Source: Marinisporobacter sp.
GTDB taxonomy: Bacteria > Bacillota > Clostridia > Peptostreptococcales > Thermotaleaceae
DNA: 64,000 bases
Reading direction: 5' to 3'
Assembly (NCBI GenBank): GCA_025210395.1
Contig: JAOARV010000006.1
Span: forward strand, 155,851-219,850
A program made the position numbers and the translations under genes. Shown here piece after piece: positions 46,908 through 59,008 of this stretch (position 1 is its first letter; every line of letters starts with the position of its first letter). A model generated the notes under the pieces. The model saw nothing but the letters and a program-made list of their open reading frames with translations, was not told the origin of the DNA and did no database searches.

Positions 46908-46927
46908 AAAAATAAGGAGGAGTAAAT

Positions 46928-48761
<1,834 letters not shown>

Positions 48762-48775
48762 TCATTATTTCCCTT

Positions 48776-48806
48776 AAAACCCACCCCTTGAAGGTGGGTT
48801 TTAGTA
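48776..48806 (+). terminator. Terminator of the PTS-glycolysis cluster
   Basis: A perfect 10-bp stem (48776-48785 with 48793-48802) rich in G-C pairs, seven-base loop; the arm itself ends in TTTT. Confidence 0.85.
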
Positions 48807-48878
48807 TATTACTAGAAAAAGTATTGTGAAAAGTTTATAATAGAAATAAGAATACAATGCTTTTTAGGGGGAGAATCC

Positions 48879-50723
48879 ATGCTCAAAATATTTCACTACT
48901 TAGTATCTTTGGTGAGAAAGAAGAAGAAAAAAGAAAAATATAAAAAACAAGAAAAAACCATGTTACAATGTGCAGAAGGAATTGCCCATATAGGAAGCTG
49001 GGAATGGAATTATGACTCAAATAAATTGATTCTTTCTGATGAAGCTTATAAAATCCTTGGAACTAATAAAGAAAGTTTTGATGGAACCTACAAATGGCTT
49101 ATTGAAAATTTAGTGCATGAAAGACATAAAAAAAAGATGGAAGAAGACAATATAAAGATTAGAGACTTTAACCAAGTTGAAAAGGTAGAGTGTAAAATTA
49201 TTACATCAAGTGGCGAAGAGAGATGGATCAGAAAAAATGGAATGTTTTTATTTGATGAGGATGGAAATAAACGAAAGTTGATTGGTACGATACAAGATAT
49301 TACAGTGTATAAGGAGACAGAGCTAGCACTACAGGAAAATGTAGAATTTCTTGAAACCCTTATGGATACTATTCCGAATCCTATATTTTATAAGGATGAA
49401 CAAATGCTTTACAAGCATTGTAATAAAGCTATGCTAGAATATTTAGGAATGAAAGAAGAACAAGTTATTGGACGTGGAGTTTATGCAACTTATCCCAAAG
49501 AGCTTGCAGATATTTATTATAAAGCAGATCATGAGTTGATGGAAAAAAAGGGAACACAAATTTATGAAGCCAATATTACTTATAAAGATGGATCTTATCA
49601 TGATGTAATATTTAATAAAGCTGTTTATATAAATCAAGAGGAAGAAGCAAAAGGGATTGTTGGGGTTATGGTAGATATTACAGAACGTAAGAAGGTGCAA
49701 AAGAGAATACAAAGGCTACTAAAGCTAAGAGATGCTATGGCAGAGGTAACCCATGCAGTGATAGGGATACAAGATATCTATGAGCTATTTGATTTAATTC
49801 TTCAAAAGGCAATTAGTACAATAGATGGAGGAGATAAAGGAGCTATATTACTGTTAGGAAAGGATGATCATGTAAGAATCGTTCGATCAAAGGGCTACAA
49901 ACATGAAGAGGTAGGTAAGTTTTGTATATCTCTTAAACAATCCTTTGTGTGGAAAAAGACAGCTGGAAAGCTTGACCAAGTGGTGATTATCAATGATGTG
50001 GATAAGATGATCAATAAAACAGCACTCCTATCAGAAGATGGACAAGTTATCAAATCAGTTATTAGTGCCCCTATTATTATAGAAGAAAAATTTTATGGAT
50101 TTCTAAATATAGATAGCACAAAAAGTAATGCGTTTGATGAAGAAGATTTAGAAACCATGGAATATATGAAGAATCAAATTGAGATTGCCATTAGCAAACA
50201 TAGACTTTACGAGAAAACCATCTACTTATCAAGATATGATGAACTAACAAATGTGTACAATAGAAGATATTTTGAAGAATTATTTGAAAATGTTATCAAA
50301 AAAGCTAATCAATATAACGAAAGCTTCATTTTAGCTATATTTGATTTAAATGGATTAAAATATGTGAATGATACGTATGGACATTTAGCAGGAGATTTAT
50401 TAATAAAAACTTTTGCTACTACTTTGAAGGAAAGAATAAGAGAATCAGATATTTTTGCAAGATATGGTGGAGATGAATTTATAGGGGTTTTTTTTAATAC
50501 AAATGAAAAAAGTCTTACTGACAAATTTGAAGAGCTTATAAATGATTTTAAAAACGATCTAATCGTCTTAGAGGGGAAGGAAATCGCTTGCAGCTTTAGC
50601 TATGGATTTGCTAGTTTTCCTAAGGAGAGTAAGGATTATAAAGAACTAGTGAAAATAGCTGATGAACGGATGTATAGCTATAAACAAAAAAGTAAAAATA
50701 AAAAAATTAAGCTATTGACATAA
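48879..50723 (+). CDS. PAS-PAS-GAF-GGDEF diguanylate cyclase
   Basis: A 614-residue cytoplasmic signalling protein. A basic N-terminus is followed by a first PAS/PAC (about 30-145, ending LIGTIQDITVYKETE), a second PAS/PAC (about 150-270, ending VGVMVDITERKKV), a GAF domain (about 290-440) and a GGDEF domain. The active-site loop YGGDEF at 529-534 is intact, so c-di-GMP synthesis is expected; no RxxD inhibitory site is evident just before it. No transmembrane helix is seen. It stands alone between two hairpins. Inputs to the PAS and GAF domains are unknown. Confidence 0.92.
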   Translation: MLKIFHYLVSLVRKKKKKEKYKKQEKTMLQCAEGIAHIGSWEWNYDSNKLILSDEAYKILGTNKESFDGTYKWLIENLVHERHKKKMEEDNIKIRDFNQVEKVECKIITSSGEERWIRKNGMFLFDEDGNKRKLIGTIQDITVYKETELALQENVEFLETLMDTIPNPIFYKDEQMLYKHCNKAMLEYLGMKEEQVIGRGVYATYPKELADIYYKADHELMEKKGTQIYEANITYKDGSYHDVIFNKAVYINQEEEAKGIVGVMVDITERKKVQKRIQRLLKLRDAMAEVTHAVIGIQDIYELFDLILQKAISTIDGGDKGAILLLGKDDHVRIVRSKGYKHEEVGKFCISLKQSFVWKKTAGKLDQVVIINDVDKMINKTALLSEDGQVIKSVISAPIIIEEKFYGFLNIDSTKSNAFDEEDLETMEYMKNQIEIAISKHRLYEKTIYLSRYDELTNVYNRRYFEELFENVIKKANQYNESFILAIFDLNGLKYVNDTYGHLAGDLLIKTFATTLKERIRESDIFARYGGDEFIGVFFNTNEKSLTDKFEELINDFKNDLIVLEGKEIACSFSYGFASFPKESKDYKELVKIADERMYSYKQKSKNKKIKLLT

Positions 50724-50731
50724 AAAATAAC

Positions 50732-50760
50732 GAGCGTTATTATATATAATAATAACGCTC
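50732..50760. terminator. Perfect hairpin after the GGDEF gene
   Basis: GAGCGTTATTAT (50732-50743) pairs perfectly with 50749-50760 around a five-base loop. No T-run follows on either strand, so it could be a weak terminator or a protein-binding palindrome ahead of the activase gene. Confidence 0.55.
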
Positions 50761-50824
50761 ATAATTTACTTTTTATGGATTAAATAGTATATATTTATAA
50801 GTACTAAAATAGGGGGATTAAAGC

Positions 50825-53800
50825 ATGAAAAAAGTTCTCAAAGTAGGGCTTGATGTGGGTTCCACAACAGTAAAGATGGTTATATTAGATAAAGGTTTAG
50901 ATGTACTTTATAAAAAATATGTAAGACATTTTTCAGATATAAAAAATACAGTTGCATCTATTTTAGAGGATGCAAAGGGCGTTTTAGAAGATAATTTTAT
51001 TACAGCTATGATCACAGGATCAGGCGGATTAAATATTTCAGAAAAGCTTGAAATTCCTTTTATACAAGAGGTGATTGCTTGTACAAATACCATAAAAAAT
51101 ATGATTCCCAATACAGATGTAGCTATAGAGCTTGGTGGAGAGGATGCAAAGATTACATATCTTGGAGAATCTATAGAGCAGAGGATGAATGGCACTTGTG
51201 CTGGGGGAACAGGTGCTTTTATTGATCAAATGGCAGCACTTCTTCGAACAGATGCTTCTGGACTCAATGCGTTGGCAGAAAAGCATAAAAACATCTATCC
51301 AATAGCATCAAGATGTGGTGTATTTGCAAAAACAGATATTCAGCCCCTTTTAAATGAAGGTGCAGCAAAGGAAGATATTGCAGCGTCTGTATTACAGGCA
51401 GTTGTGAATCAAACCATTAGTGGGCTTGCCCAGGGAAGACCTATTAAAGGAAATATTGCTTTTTTAGGAGGACCATTACACTTTTTATCAGAGCTTAGAA
51501 ATCGATTTATAGATACACTAAAGATTGAGGATAAAAAAGTGATTTTCCCTGAAGATTCCCAATATTTTGTAGCCATAGGGGCAGCACTTTCTTCAAAGGA
51601 TGAAAGTCTTGTATCTTCTGAGGATTTATATGAAAAGGTGCCAAGAATTTATACAAAGGGGCAGGAAGAAAATAAAAAGATTGCTCCTTTATTCTCAAAT
51701 GATATAGAATATGAATTATTTAAAAAAAGACATAGTGAAGCCAAGGTAAAAAGAGTAGATTTAAAAGATTATAAAGGAAATGCTTATTTAGGAATTGATG
51801 CAGGCTCTACCACAACAAAAATTGCTCTTATAGATGAAGCTGGAGGACTCCTTTATTCTCATTATGGAAGCAATCAAGGAAAACCATTGACTTCTACTAT
51901 TGATGCGTTAAAAGAACTTTATAAAAAGATGAATGAAAATATAAAAATAGTAAATTCTACTGTAACGGGTTATGGAGAGCATCTAATTAAAGCCGCACTA
52001 AGAATTGATCTAGGAGAAATTGAGACAGTAGCACATTATAGGGCGGCTGATTTTTTCCTTCCGGGGGTAGATTTTGTATTAGATATTGGTGGGCAGGATA
52101 TGAAGAGCTTAAAAATTCATAATGGAACGATTGATTCCATTATGTTAAATGAAGCCTGCTCTTCTGGCTGTGGTTCTTTCATTGAAACCTTTGCAAACTC
52201 ACTAAAAATGGATGTAGGAACCTTTGCAAAAGAAGCCATTAAGTCAAAAAATCCAGTAGATTTAGGTACTAGGTGCACTGTATTTATGAATTCAAGGGTG
52301 AAACAGGCACAAAAGGAAAATGTAGATGTAACAGATATTTCTGCAGGGATTTCCATATCTGTTATTAAAAATGCCTTATACAAAGTAATAAGGATGAGAA
52401 GTCCAAAGGATTTAGGGAAAAAAATTGTAGTACAGGGAGGAACCTTCTACAATGAAGCTGTCCTTCGTGCACTTGAAAAAATCATTGGAAAAGAAGTGAT
52501 AAGACCAGATATAGCAGGGATTATGGGTGCTTTTGGAGCAGCTTTAGTTGCAAGGGAGCAATTTACAAAAGGGTATAAAAGTACATTTTTAAAAGAAAAG
52601 GAACTAGAAACCTTTAAAGCTACAACATCTATGAAGCGATGTGGATTATGCGGAAATAATTGTCTTATTACGATCAATCATTTTTCTGGTGGAAGAGCGT
52701 TTATTTCAGGAAATAGATGTGAAAGAGGGGCCGGCGTAGAAAAAGAAGAAAATCTTATTCCAAATCTTTATGATTATAAATATAAAAGGGTATTTGATTA
52801 TAAGCCCCTATCAAAGGATGAAGCAAAAAGGGGAATGATTGGTATTCCTAGAGTTTTAAATATGTATGAAGATTATCCCTTTTGGGTAACCTTCTTTAAA
52901 GAATTAGGGTATCGAACTATTTTATCAGGACGTTCTTCTAAGAACATATATGAATTAGGAATGGAAACTATTCCTTCAGAGAGCGTATGTTACCCTGCAA
53001 AGCTTGTTCATGGACATGTGATGGATCTTATTAATAAGGGGATAAAAAAAATTTTTTATCCATGTATTCCTTATAATAAAAAGGAATACAAAGAGGCGGG
53101 AGATCATTATAATTGTCCTGTTGTCACCTCTTATCCTGAAACGATTTATGCCAATATGGACATTTTAAAAAGTGGGGAAATTACATTTTATCATCCATTC
53201 TTACCCATAGACGATGAAAAGAGAATGGAAAAGAGGTTAGTAGAAGCTTTAAAAAATGAAAATATTCCAAAGTCTCAGATTATAAAGGCGGTAAGACTTG
53301 CTTATAAAGAACTTGAAAATTATCGAAGAGATATAAGAAAAAAGGGAGAAGAGACTTTAAAATATATAAAAGAAAAAAATATAAAAGGAATCGTCCTAGT
53401 AGGAAGACCTTATCATATGGACCCTGAGATTAACCATGGGATTCCACAGCTTATCAAATCTTTAGGATTTGCTGTATTATCAGAAGATAGTGTAAGCCAT
53501 ATAGAAAAGATTGAAAGGCCTCTTCGGGTGGTTGACCAGTGGGTATATCATTCAAGACTTTATGCTGCAGCAACCTTTGTTGCAAGAAGGAAAAATTTAG
53601 AGCTTGTTCAGCTCAATTCCTTTGGTTGTGGCCTTGATGCTATTACAACAGATCAAGTACAAGAGATATTGGAAAAATATGGTAAAATCTATACGTTATT
53701 AAAAATTGATGAAATCAATAACCTAGGAGCTGTAAGAATTCGTATAAGATCTTTACTAGCAGCTATCAAAGAAAGAGATAAGAGAAATTTTGTCCCTAAA

Positions 53801-55069
53801 AAGCTTTATGAAAATTATGAGAGAAAATCATTTACAAAAGAAATGAAAAAAAATCATACTATTTTAGTGCCGCAAATGTCTCCTATTCATTTTCAATTTT
53901 TAGATGTAGCTTTTAAAAAGGCAGGCTACAACATAGAAATCTTAGGTAAAGTAGGGAAAAATGCCATAGATGAGGGGCTTACCTATGTACATAATGATGC
54001 ATGTTATCCAGCTATTATTACTATAGGGCAGATTATGGAAGCGTTAAAATCAGGAAAATATGATCTTAAAAATACTTCTGTCATGATTTCTCAAACAGGT
54101 GGAGGGTGTCGTGCAACAAATTATATTGCCTTTTTAAGAAAAGCATTAAAGGATGCAGGAATGGGAGAAATTCCTGTAATATCCCTTAATGCATCAGGAC
54201 TTGAAAAAAATCCAGGCTTTCAGTTAAATGCACGTATAGTAGATAATCTAATGATGGGACTCATTTATGGAGATCTTTTAATGAGAGTACTTCTTCGCGT
54301 TCGTCCTTATGAAAAAATAAAAGGATCAGCCAACCATTTATATCATGCTTGGGTAAAAAAATGTAAAGAAAGCTTAAAGGTAGGTAGGAAGAAGGAATTT
54401 AAAGAAAATATTAGAAAAATCGTTGAAGATTTTGATGGGTTGGAGATTGATGAGGATATAGTAAAACCAAAGGTGGGGGTAATAGGAGAGATTCTCGTGA
54501 AATTCCATCCAGATGCCAATAATTATGTGGTAGATTTCTTAGAAAATGAAGGAACAGAAGCAGTTGTACCAGATCTTACAGACTTTCTACTATATTGTGC
54601 ATATGATCGTAAAACACAATATGAAGAACTATCTGGAAGCTTTTTATCCATGATTTTTGGAAATATAGCTATAAAAGGAATCGAAAGCTATCGAAAGGAT
54701 ATGAGAAGAGCTTTAGAAAAAAGCAGAAGATTTGAAGCACCAAAAGAAATTACAGAATTGGCTAGTGCTGCAAAGAAACACTTATCTCTATGTAATCAGA
54801 CAGGAGAAGGTTGGTTCTTAACAGCAGAAATGATTGAGCTGATTGAAAGTGGTGTAGAAAATATTCTTTGCCTTCAACCCTTTGCGTGTCTACCGAACCA
54901 TATAACAGGTAAGGGAATGATCAAAGAGATAAGAAGAAGATATAAAGGAGCGAATATAGCCCCTATTGATTATGATCCAGGAGCCAGTGAAGTCAATCAG
55001 ATCAATCGAATCAAGCTCATGTTATCAGTAGCATTTAAGCATATAGAAAAAGATGAAAGCTATGCATAA
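50825..55069 (+). CDS. Giant acyl-CoA dehydratase activase with two ASKHA domains
   Basis: A 1,414-residue fusion. Residues 1-285 and about 320-590 are two BcrAD/BadFG-type ATPase (activase) domains. Each holds an iron-sulfur cysteine pair 39 residues apart (C125/C164 and C445/C484), the spacing known for HgdC C127/C166. A Cys-rich hinge CGLCGNNC...NRCERG (about 600-640) leads to DUF2229, and the C-terminal half resembles 2-hydroxyacyl-CoA dehydratase subunits, with [19 protein letters not shown]. Activases of this type use ATP to inject one electron into a partner dehydratase or reductase. No dehydratase gene is adjacent, so the substrate is unknown. It is monocistronic with a terminator after it. 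Confidence 0.9.
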   Translation: MKKVLKVGLDVGSTTVKMVILDKGLDVLYKKYVRHFSDIKNTVASILEDAKGVLEDNFITAMITGSGGLNISEKLEIPFIQEVIACTNTIKNMIPNTDVAIELGGEDAKITYLGESIEQRMNGTCAGGTGAFIDQMAALLRTDASGLNALAEKHKNIYPIASRCGVFAKTDIQPLLNEGAAKEDIAASVLQAVVNQTISGLAQGRPIKGNIAFLGGPLHFLSELRNRFIDTLKIEDKKVIFPEDSQYFVAIGAALSSKDESLVSSEDLYEKVPRIYTKGQEENKKIAPLFSNDIEYELFKKRHSEAKVKRVDLKDYKGNAYLGIDAGSTTTKIALIDEAGGLLYSHYGSNQGKPLTSTIDALKELYKKMNENIKIVNSTVTGYGEHLIKAALRIDLGEIETVAHYRAADFFLPGVDFVLDIGGQDMKSLKIHNGTIDSIMLNEACSSGCGSFIETFANSLKMDVGTFAKEAIKSKNPVDLGTRCTVFMNSRVKQAQKENVDVTDISAGISISVIKNALYKVIRMRSPKDLGKKIVVQGGTFYNEAVLRALEKIIGKEVIRPDIAGIMGAFGAALVAREQFTKGYKSTFLKEKELETFKATTSMKRCGLCGNNCLITINHFSGGRAFISGNRCERGAGVEKEENLIPNLYDYKYKRVFDYKPLSKDEAKRGMIGIPRVLNMYEDYPFWVTFFKELGYRTILSGRSSKNIYELGMETIPSESVCYPAKLVHGHVMDLINKGIKKIFYPCIPYNKKEYKEAGDHYNCPVVTSYPETIYANMDILKSGEITFYHPFLPIDDEKRMEKRLVEALKNENIPKSQIIKAVRLAYKELENYRRDIRKKGEETLKYIKEKNIKGIVLVGRPYHMDPEINHGIPQLIKSLGFAVLSEDSVSHIEKIERPLRVVDQWVYHSRLYAAATFVARRKNLELVQLNSFGCGLDAITTDQVQEILEKYGKIYTLLKIDEINNLGAVRIRIRSLLAAIKERDKRNFVPKKLYENYERKSFTKEMKKNHTILVPQMSPIHFQFLDVAFKKAGYNIEILGKVGKNAIDEGLTYVHNDACYPAIITIGQIMEALKSGKYDLKNTSVMISQTGGGCRATNYIAFLRKALKDAGMGEIPVISLNASGLEKNPGFQLNARIVDNLMMGLIYGDLLMRVLLRVRPYEKIKGSANHLYHAWVKKCKESLKVGRKKEFKENIRKIVEDFDGLEIDEDIVKPKVGVIGEILVKFHPDANNYVVDFLENEGTEAVVPDLTDFLLYCAYDRKTQYEELSGSFLSMIFGNIAIKGIESYRKDMRRALEKSRRFEAPKEITELASAAKKHLSLCNQTGEGWFLTAEMIELIESGVENILCLQPFACLPNHITGKGMIKEIRRRYKGANIAPIDYDPGASEVNQINRIKLMLSVAFKHIEKDESYA

Positions 55070-55113
55070 ACAAGATCAATTAGTATAGTATGAACATATA
55101 TTGTTTACCAAAT

Positions 55114-55141
55114 AAAATAGAGGCTTAGAAGCCTCTATTTT
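55114..55141 (+). terminator. Terminator after the activase gene
   Basis: A perfect 13-bp stem (55114-55126 with 55129-55141) with a two-base loop; the right arm ends TTTT. Confidence 0.85.
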
Positions 55142-55288
55142 GCCTTTTGGTGAATCTCTTTATCGTAAGTTATATATCCTCAATGAATAATTTTTTCTAT
55201 TTATTCATGTATCTATATAAAAATTTTATATTTTCTAAGATGATTTCTCTGATTTTTACTTTCCCTTTTGTTTTTTGTAAAAAGGATT

Positions 55289-55489
55289 TTAATGCTGGGA
55301 GAGATTGTTAATTTCACCATTGATATGATCTAATGATTCTATTTCCTTATTTCTTACTTTGATCAAAAGTTCTTTTATTTCTATTTCATCATCTGAAAGG
55401 TTTTGAATGTTTTTTTCTAAATCCTGTATGATTTGTAGTTGATGAGATCTTTTATTTCTTAAGTCATATAAAAGCGCTTCATTATACAA
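55289..55489 (-). CDS. Small charged helical protein (66 residues)
   Basis: A TTG start at 55489 follows AAAGGAGGG with 6-base spacing on the minus strand, giving a 66-residue product rich in Glu, Lys, Ile, Leu and Asn. It has heptad-like spacing (LQIIQDLEKNIQNL, IKELLIKVRNKEIESL) and should form a helical hairpin or coiled coil. It has no membrane segment or recognised family. Longer starts lie upstream of the SD and are less likely. The function is unknown. Confidence 0.55.
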   Translation of the reverse strand: MYNEALLYDLRNKRSHQLQIIQDLEKNIQNLSDDEIEIKELLIKVRNKEIESLDHINGEINNLSQH

Positions 55490-55690
55490 AAGAATCCCTC
55501 CTTTAGAACCTATATAATTTTTTAGAACGACTTTATATAGTAGTAGGTAAGATGCTAAAATATGCATGGTTTATTAAAAATAAGAGAATAATTTTAAAAA
55601 TACTCCTTATGTGATTTTTGGGTTAATCCTAAAACTAAAGGGGTATTATTATTTTGGAACAAATAATTATTGTTTTTCGATAAAAATATA

Positions 55691-55719
55691 TTGAAAAACA
55701 TTTTAAAACGTGATAATAT
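55691..55719 (+). promoter_or_regulatory. Promoter of the DUF2975-HTH operon
   Basis: TTGAAA (55691-55696), 17-base spacer, TAATAT (55714-55719), 34 bases before the DUF2975 ATG. Confidence 0.6.
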
Positions 55720-55753
55720 AGAATCGTAGAAAAAGAAAAGGGAGGTCTAAGGA

Positions 55754-56248
55754 ATGAAATATTATGGAAAAAGTTCTTTGACGAGTGCTTTGAAGATTTT
55801 ATTAAATATTTTATTAGCTATTGGGGTGGGCATGTTTATCTATTTATCTATCAATGTATTATCCACGAATGATTTAAACATCAATTTGATGAGAAAGGGA
55901 ATTATTTATGCTTTATTTGTAATAGGTAGTATTTCCTTGATGCTCATTATTTTTCATTTAAGAAAAATTTTAGATTCTTTAATCTATGTGAATCCATTCA
56001 TAAGGGAAAATGTAGAAAGGCTAAGAAATATTGCTGTGGAATGTTTTATTATTACAGGATGTTATCTTATAAACTTCTTGATTAATCCTAAATATGTAGA
56101 TTTCAATTTAATTACAATTGATATGAAGGGCGTTCATACAGATATGGAATTTTTTATATTTTTCTTTTCAGGGTGTTTCATTTTAGTATTATCTAAGGTT
56201 TTTCAGCAAGCTGTTGAAGTAAAAGAAGAAAATGACTTTACCATTTAG
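55754..56248 (+). CDS. DUF2975 family membrane protein
   Basis: A 164-residue protein with four hydrophobic helices (about 15-32, 50-70, 95-115, 132-152), matching small DUF2975 membrane proteins. These are typically encoded beside a Cro/C1-type regulator, as here: the HTH gene begins 12 bases after the stop. A joint membrane-sensor and regulator role is plausible but not demonstrated. SD GGGAGG precedes the ATG. Confidence 0.8.
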   Translation: MKYYGKSSLTSALKILLNILLAIGVGMFIYLSINVLSTNDLNINLMRKGIIYALFVIGSISLMLIIFHLRKILDSLIYVNPFIRENVERLRNIAVECFIITGCYLINFLINPKYVDFNLITIDMKGVHTDMEFFIFFFSGCFILVLSKVFQQAVEVKEENDFTI

Positions 56249-56260
56249 AGGAGGGAGAAT

Positions 56261-56488
56261 ATGGGGATTGTTGTAAATTTAGATGTAATGATGGCAAAGA
56301 GAAAAATCTCCCTGACAGAGCTTGCTGAAAGAGTAGGGATTACTAATGCTAATCTATCTATTCTTAAAAACAATAAAGCAAAGGCAGTAAGGTTTACAAC
56401 GCTTGAGGCCATATGTAGAGAGCTTAATTGTCAGCCAGGAGATATACTGGAGTATGTATCAGATGAAGAAAGATCCAATAACATATAG
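56261..56488 (+). CDS. Cro/C1-type HTH regulator (YozG-like)
   Basis: A 75-residue protein made almost entirely of an XRE helix-turn-helix: LTELAERVGITNANLSILKN with the recognition helix, then FTTLEAICRELNCQPGDILEY. It belongs to the short YozG-type regulators that accompany DUF2975 proteins. SD GAGGAGGGAG precedes it. It could regulate its own operon and the DUF4173 gene that follows after 78 bases. Confidence 0.9.
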   Translation: MGIVVNLDVMMAKRKISLTELAERVGITNANLSILKNNKAKAVRFTTLEAICRELNCQPGDILEYVSDEERSNNI

Positions 56489-56566
56489 GGAAAATTATAT
56501 TATAAGGGGATCTATAGAATAAAAAGCTTTTGATAGGGAAAATACTTTTAAACAGGGGGTATTTGG

Positions 56567-58099
56567 ATGAATGATAAAAAATTGATAGATGAATCAAGAA
56601 CAGTTAATGAAAAGTTAAAAGTTATAGGGGTAGCTTTTTTTATAGGTATTTTGTTTAATTACTTTTTCATTTGGGAAGATGTTGGGGTATCTGCTATGAT
56701 TTTTAATATACTCATTATAGGATTAACCCTTTGGATTTATCCAAATAGTCAAATAAAAAAGAAATTAAGCTATCTATTTTTAGTACCGATTATTTTACTA
56801 TCTATATCCTATAGTATTTATAATAATGAAATTTTAAGGATGATCAATATTATCGTATTACTATTTTTGATGACATCTTATTTATTTACTATAAGATATG
56901 ACAATATAAAAGAGATTCAATTATCCTTTATTCAAAATATATTTGATAAGATTATACCAGATGCTCTTGAAGGGATCTTTAAGCTATTTCCATTTATGAA
57001 GGAGATCCTACAAACAAAAAAAGAATCCAAATTAAATCGAACACATAAAAATATTTTAAGGGGAATTGTGATTTCTTTGCCACTACTTCTTGTGGTTATT
57101 GGACTTTTAGCGTCAGCGGATAAGGTGTTTGAATCTTATATGGAGGATTTTGGTAAAGTTTTTACAACTTTAGATATAGGAAATTTTTTAGGGCATAGTA
57201 TGATTGTATTTTTTGTGACATTGTATATGTTTGGATTTTTATGGAGTTTTCAGTATGAAAATAGTGAGAGGAAGAATCATCAAAGAAAAATCAGTATAAA
57301 GTGGGAGCCTGTGACTATTATTACCATTATATTTATGATCAATATAGTATATCTATTATTTACCATGATTCAATTTTCCTATCTTTATGTGGGAATGGAC
57401 CACTTACCTGAAGGGTTTAGCAATGCATCTTATTCTGCTTATGCAAGAAGAGGTTTTTTTGAACTGATCTTTGTTACACTCATTAACTTGGTCATTGTAC
57501 TTACAAGTATGAAATTTTGTAAAAGGGATAATGTAAAAGTAAACAAAATAGCCAATATATCTTATACCTTACTGATTCTATTTACCTTAAATATGTTATT
57601 TTCAGCAAATTATAAAATGAATCTTTATGAAGAAGCTTTTGGCTATACAAGGCTTAGATTATTTGTTCAAGCATTTATGCTTCTTATGGGGGTACTTTTG
57701 ATCATTGCAACTTTAGGAGTATGGTTAAGGCGTATTCCTGTTTTAAAATTAGCAATGATTGCAGCTATGGGCATATATATAGGGCTTAATTTTATCAATG
57801 TAGATAAAATTATTGCTAAAAATAATATTTTTAGGTATCAGGTTCATAAAGCTAAAAATATTGATTGTAAAATTGATATGAAATATTTGGAGGGATTATC
57901 TTGTGATGCTATAGAGGAAATAGCAAAATTAATAGAGGTAGAGAATCCAAAAGTTCAAATAAGTGCTATAAGGTATGTAAATAAACATGTGAAAAACCTT
58001 GATAAGCGTTATGATCATTGGTATGAATATAATTATTATAAGGAAAAGGTGTTGAAAAATTTTAAGATTCCTAATGACTTGCTTATGACTAAAAAATAA
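56567..58099 (+). CDS. DUF4173 (DUF4153-like) membrane protein
   Basis: A 510-residue polytopic membrane protein with about 11-12 hydrophobic helices in residues 20-415, then a soluble tail. The tail contains DMKYLEGLSCDAIEEIAKL, a pattern common to DUF4173/DUF4153 proteins, in which an ID.KYL..LS.DA motif follows the last helix. Functions are unknown for the family. It lies after the DUF2975-HTH pair on the same strand and may be co-transcribed, ending at the terminator at 58141-58180. Confidence 0.85.
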   Translation: MNDKKLIDESRTVNEKLKVIGVAFFIGILFNYFFIWEDVGVSAMIFNILIIGLTLWIYPNSQIKKKLSYLFLVPIILLSISYSIYNNEILRMINIIVLLFLMTSYLFTIRYDNIKEIQLSFIQNIFDKIIPDALEGIFKLFPFMKEILQTKKESKLNRTHKNILRGIVISLPLLLVVIGLLASADKVFESYMEDFGKVFTTLDIGNFLGHSMIVFFVTLYMFGFLWSFQYENSERKNHQRKISIKWEPVTIITIIFMINIVYLLFTMIQFSYLYVGMDHLPEGFSNASYSAYARRGFFELIFVTLINLVIVLTSMKFCKRDNVKVNKIANISYTLLILFTLNMLFSANYKMNLYEEAFGYTRLRLFVQAFMLLMGVLLIIATLGVWLRRIPVLKLAMIAAMGIYIGLNFINVDKIIAKNNIFRYQVHKAKNIDCKIDMKYLEGLSCDAIEEIAKLIEVENPKVQISAIRYVNKHVKNLDKRYDHWYEYNYYKEKVLKNFKIPNDLLMTKK

Positions 58100-58140
58100 T
58101 TTCTCTTATTACTAGGAATATTTAGTGAAAAGTTTTCATA

Positions 58141-58180
58141 AAATAATGCCACCCATTTATGTGAGGCGGCATTATTTTAT
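58141..58180 (+). terminator. Terminator after the DUF4173 gene
   Basis: AAATAATGCC (58141-58150) pairs with GGCATTATTT (58168-58177), followed by TATTT. It ends five bases before inverted-repeat copy A. Confidence 0.8.
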
Positions 58181-58184
58181 TTAC

Positions 58185-58266
58185 TAGAAAATTATAAAAT
58201 TTAGAATTTGTGGATAACTTATAGTTGAGAAATCAAATGTTTGACTACTTTGAATAAGTTGTATTA
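58185..58266 (+). repeat. 82-bp inverted repeat, copy A
   Basis: Aligns without gaps to the reverse complement of 60694-60775 with 72 of 82 matches by hand count. It contains an inner palindrome TCAAA-TG-TTTGA, outer arms AACTTAT/ATAAGTT, and a TGTGGATAA (58209-58217) equal to the complement of the DnaA-box consensus. It lies upstream of the S24 promoter, not in its transcript. Confidence 0.85.
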
Positions 58267-58347
58267 TAAAAGAATAGTTTCATAATAAAACTTGCGAAAT
58301 GAGTATATGGGAGCGCATAAGAATTTTTATATGGATGATAGAGGAAT

Positions 58348-58376
58348 TTGGAAAATACCATAGAAATTAGTATAAT
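58348..58376 (+). promoter_or_regulatory. Promoter of the S24 peptidase gene
   Basis: TTGGAA (58348-58353), 17-base spacer, TATAAT (58371-58376); same hexamers and spacing as the ftsE promoter. Transcription would begin near 58383, 36 bases before the ATG. Confidence 0.7.
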
Positions 58377-58418
58377 AATAGAATTTGCTGGAAAAGAATG
58401 ATTAAAGGATGGTGTACT

Positions 58419-58895
58419 ATGTGTAATTTACCATTTTCGAAGGAAATGAAAATACCTATGATCCGTGTAAATATATATGAACGTTCAAAGGACGGAGTTA
58501 TTTTGCCTGTTGTAAGCTATAGTGCAGCAGGAAATCCCTTAAGTACACAGGAACGATTTGAGGAAAATATTGTTGTGCCTAAAAGATATGCAAAAGGGAA
58601 AAATGTCATTGCTGTAAAGATAAGAGGGGATAGTATGAAGGACGTAGGGATTGATGATGAGAGTATTGTCCTTGTGAAAACAGGTTCCCATTTTAAAAGT
58701 GGTGCCATAGGGATTGCTACCTTAGGCGTTCAATATGATTTTGGCACAACCTGCAAAAAAATAGTGTATGAAAAGGGAGAGTATCGGTTAATATCTTTAA
58801 ATAGTGAAAAAAATTATGAGGATATTATCGTAAAGGAAGGAGGATTGAGATATGTGGGGGAAGTAGTTGGAATTTACCAATTAGAGATAGATTGA
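58419..58895 (+). CDS. LexA/UmuD-like S24 peptidase without DNA-binding domain
   Basis: 158 residues from ATG 58419, supported by AAAGGATG upstream; an in-frame ATG at 58398 has a weaker context. The protein is an S24 autoprotease domain. A cleavage-type A37-G38 in YSAAGNPLS lies 34 residues before the nucleophile S72 (IRGDSMKDVG), the same distance as G85-S119 in LexA, and a basic residue K113 in TTCKKIV fits the dyad. The N-terminal helix-turn-helix of LexA and phage repressors is absent, leaving about 35 residues before the cut site, as in UmuD. No polymerase partner lies nearby. It may be a SOS-type processed factor or antirepressor; this is inference. Confidence 0.8.
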   Translation: MCNLPFSKEMKIPMIRVNIYERSKDGVILPVVSYSAAGNPLSTQERFEENIVVPKRYAKGKNVIAVKIRGDSMKDVGIDDESIVLVKTGSHFKSGAIGIATLGVQYDFGTTCKKIVYEKGEYRLISLNSEKNYEDIIVKEGGLRYVGEVVGIYQLEID

Positions 58896-59008
58896 TTTTT
58901 CAATATAAACAAATTCGTCATATCTTTACAAGGGGTTTTTACATATTTTTCAAAGGGTTTATGGTAATATGACAAAAAAGGGTAGGGACAACCTAGGGGG
59001 GAGAACCA

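Noticed and set aside
58209..58217. Replication origin at the DnaA-box sequence
   Set aside because: A single box per repeat copy, no box cluster, and no dnaA, dnaN or gyr genes nearby.
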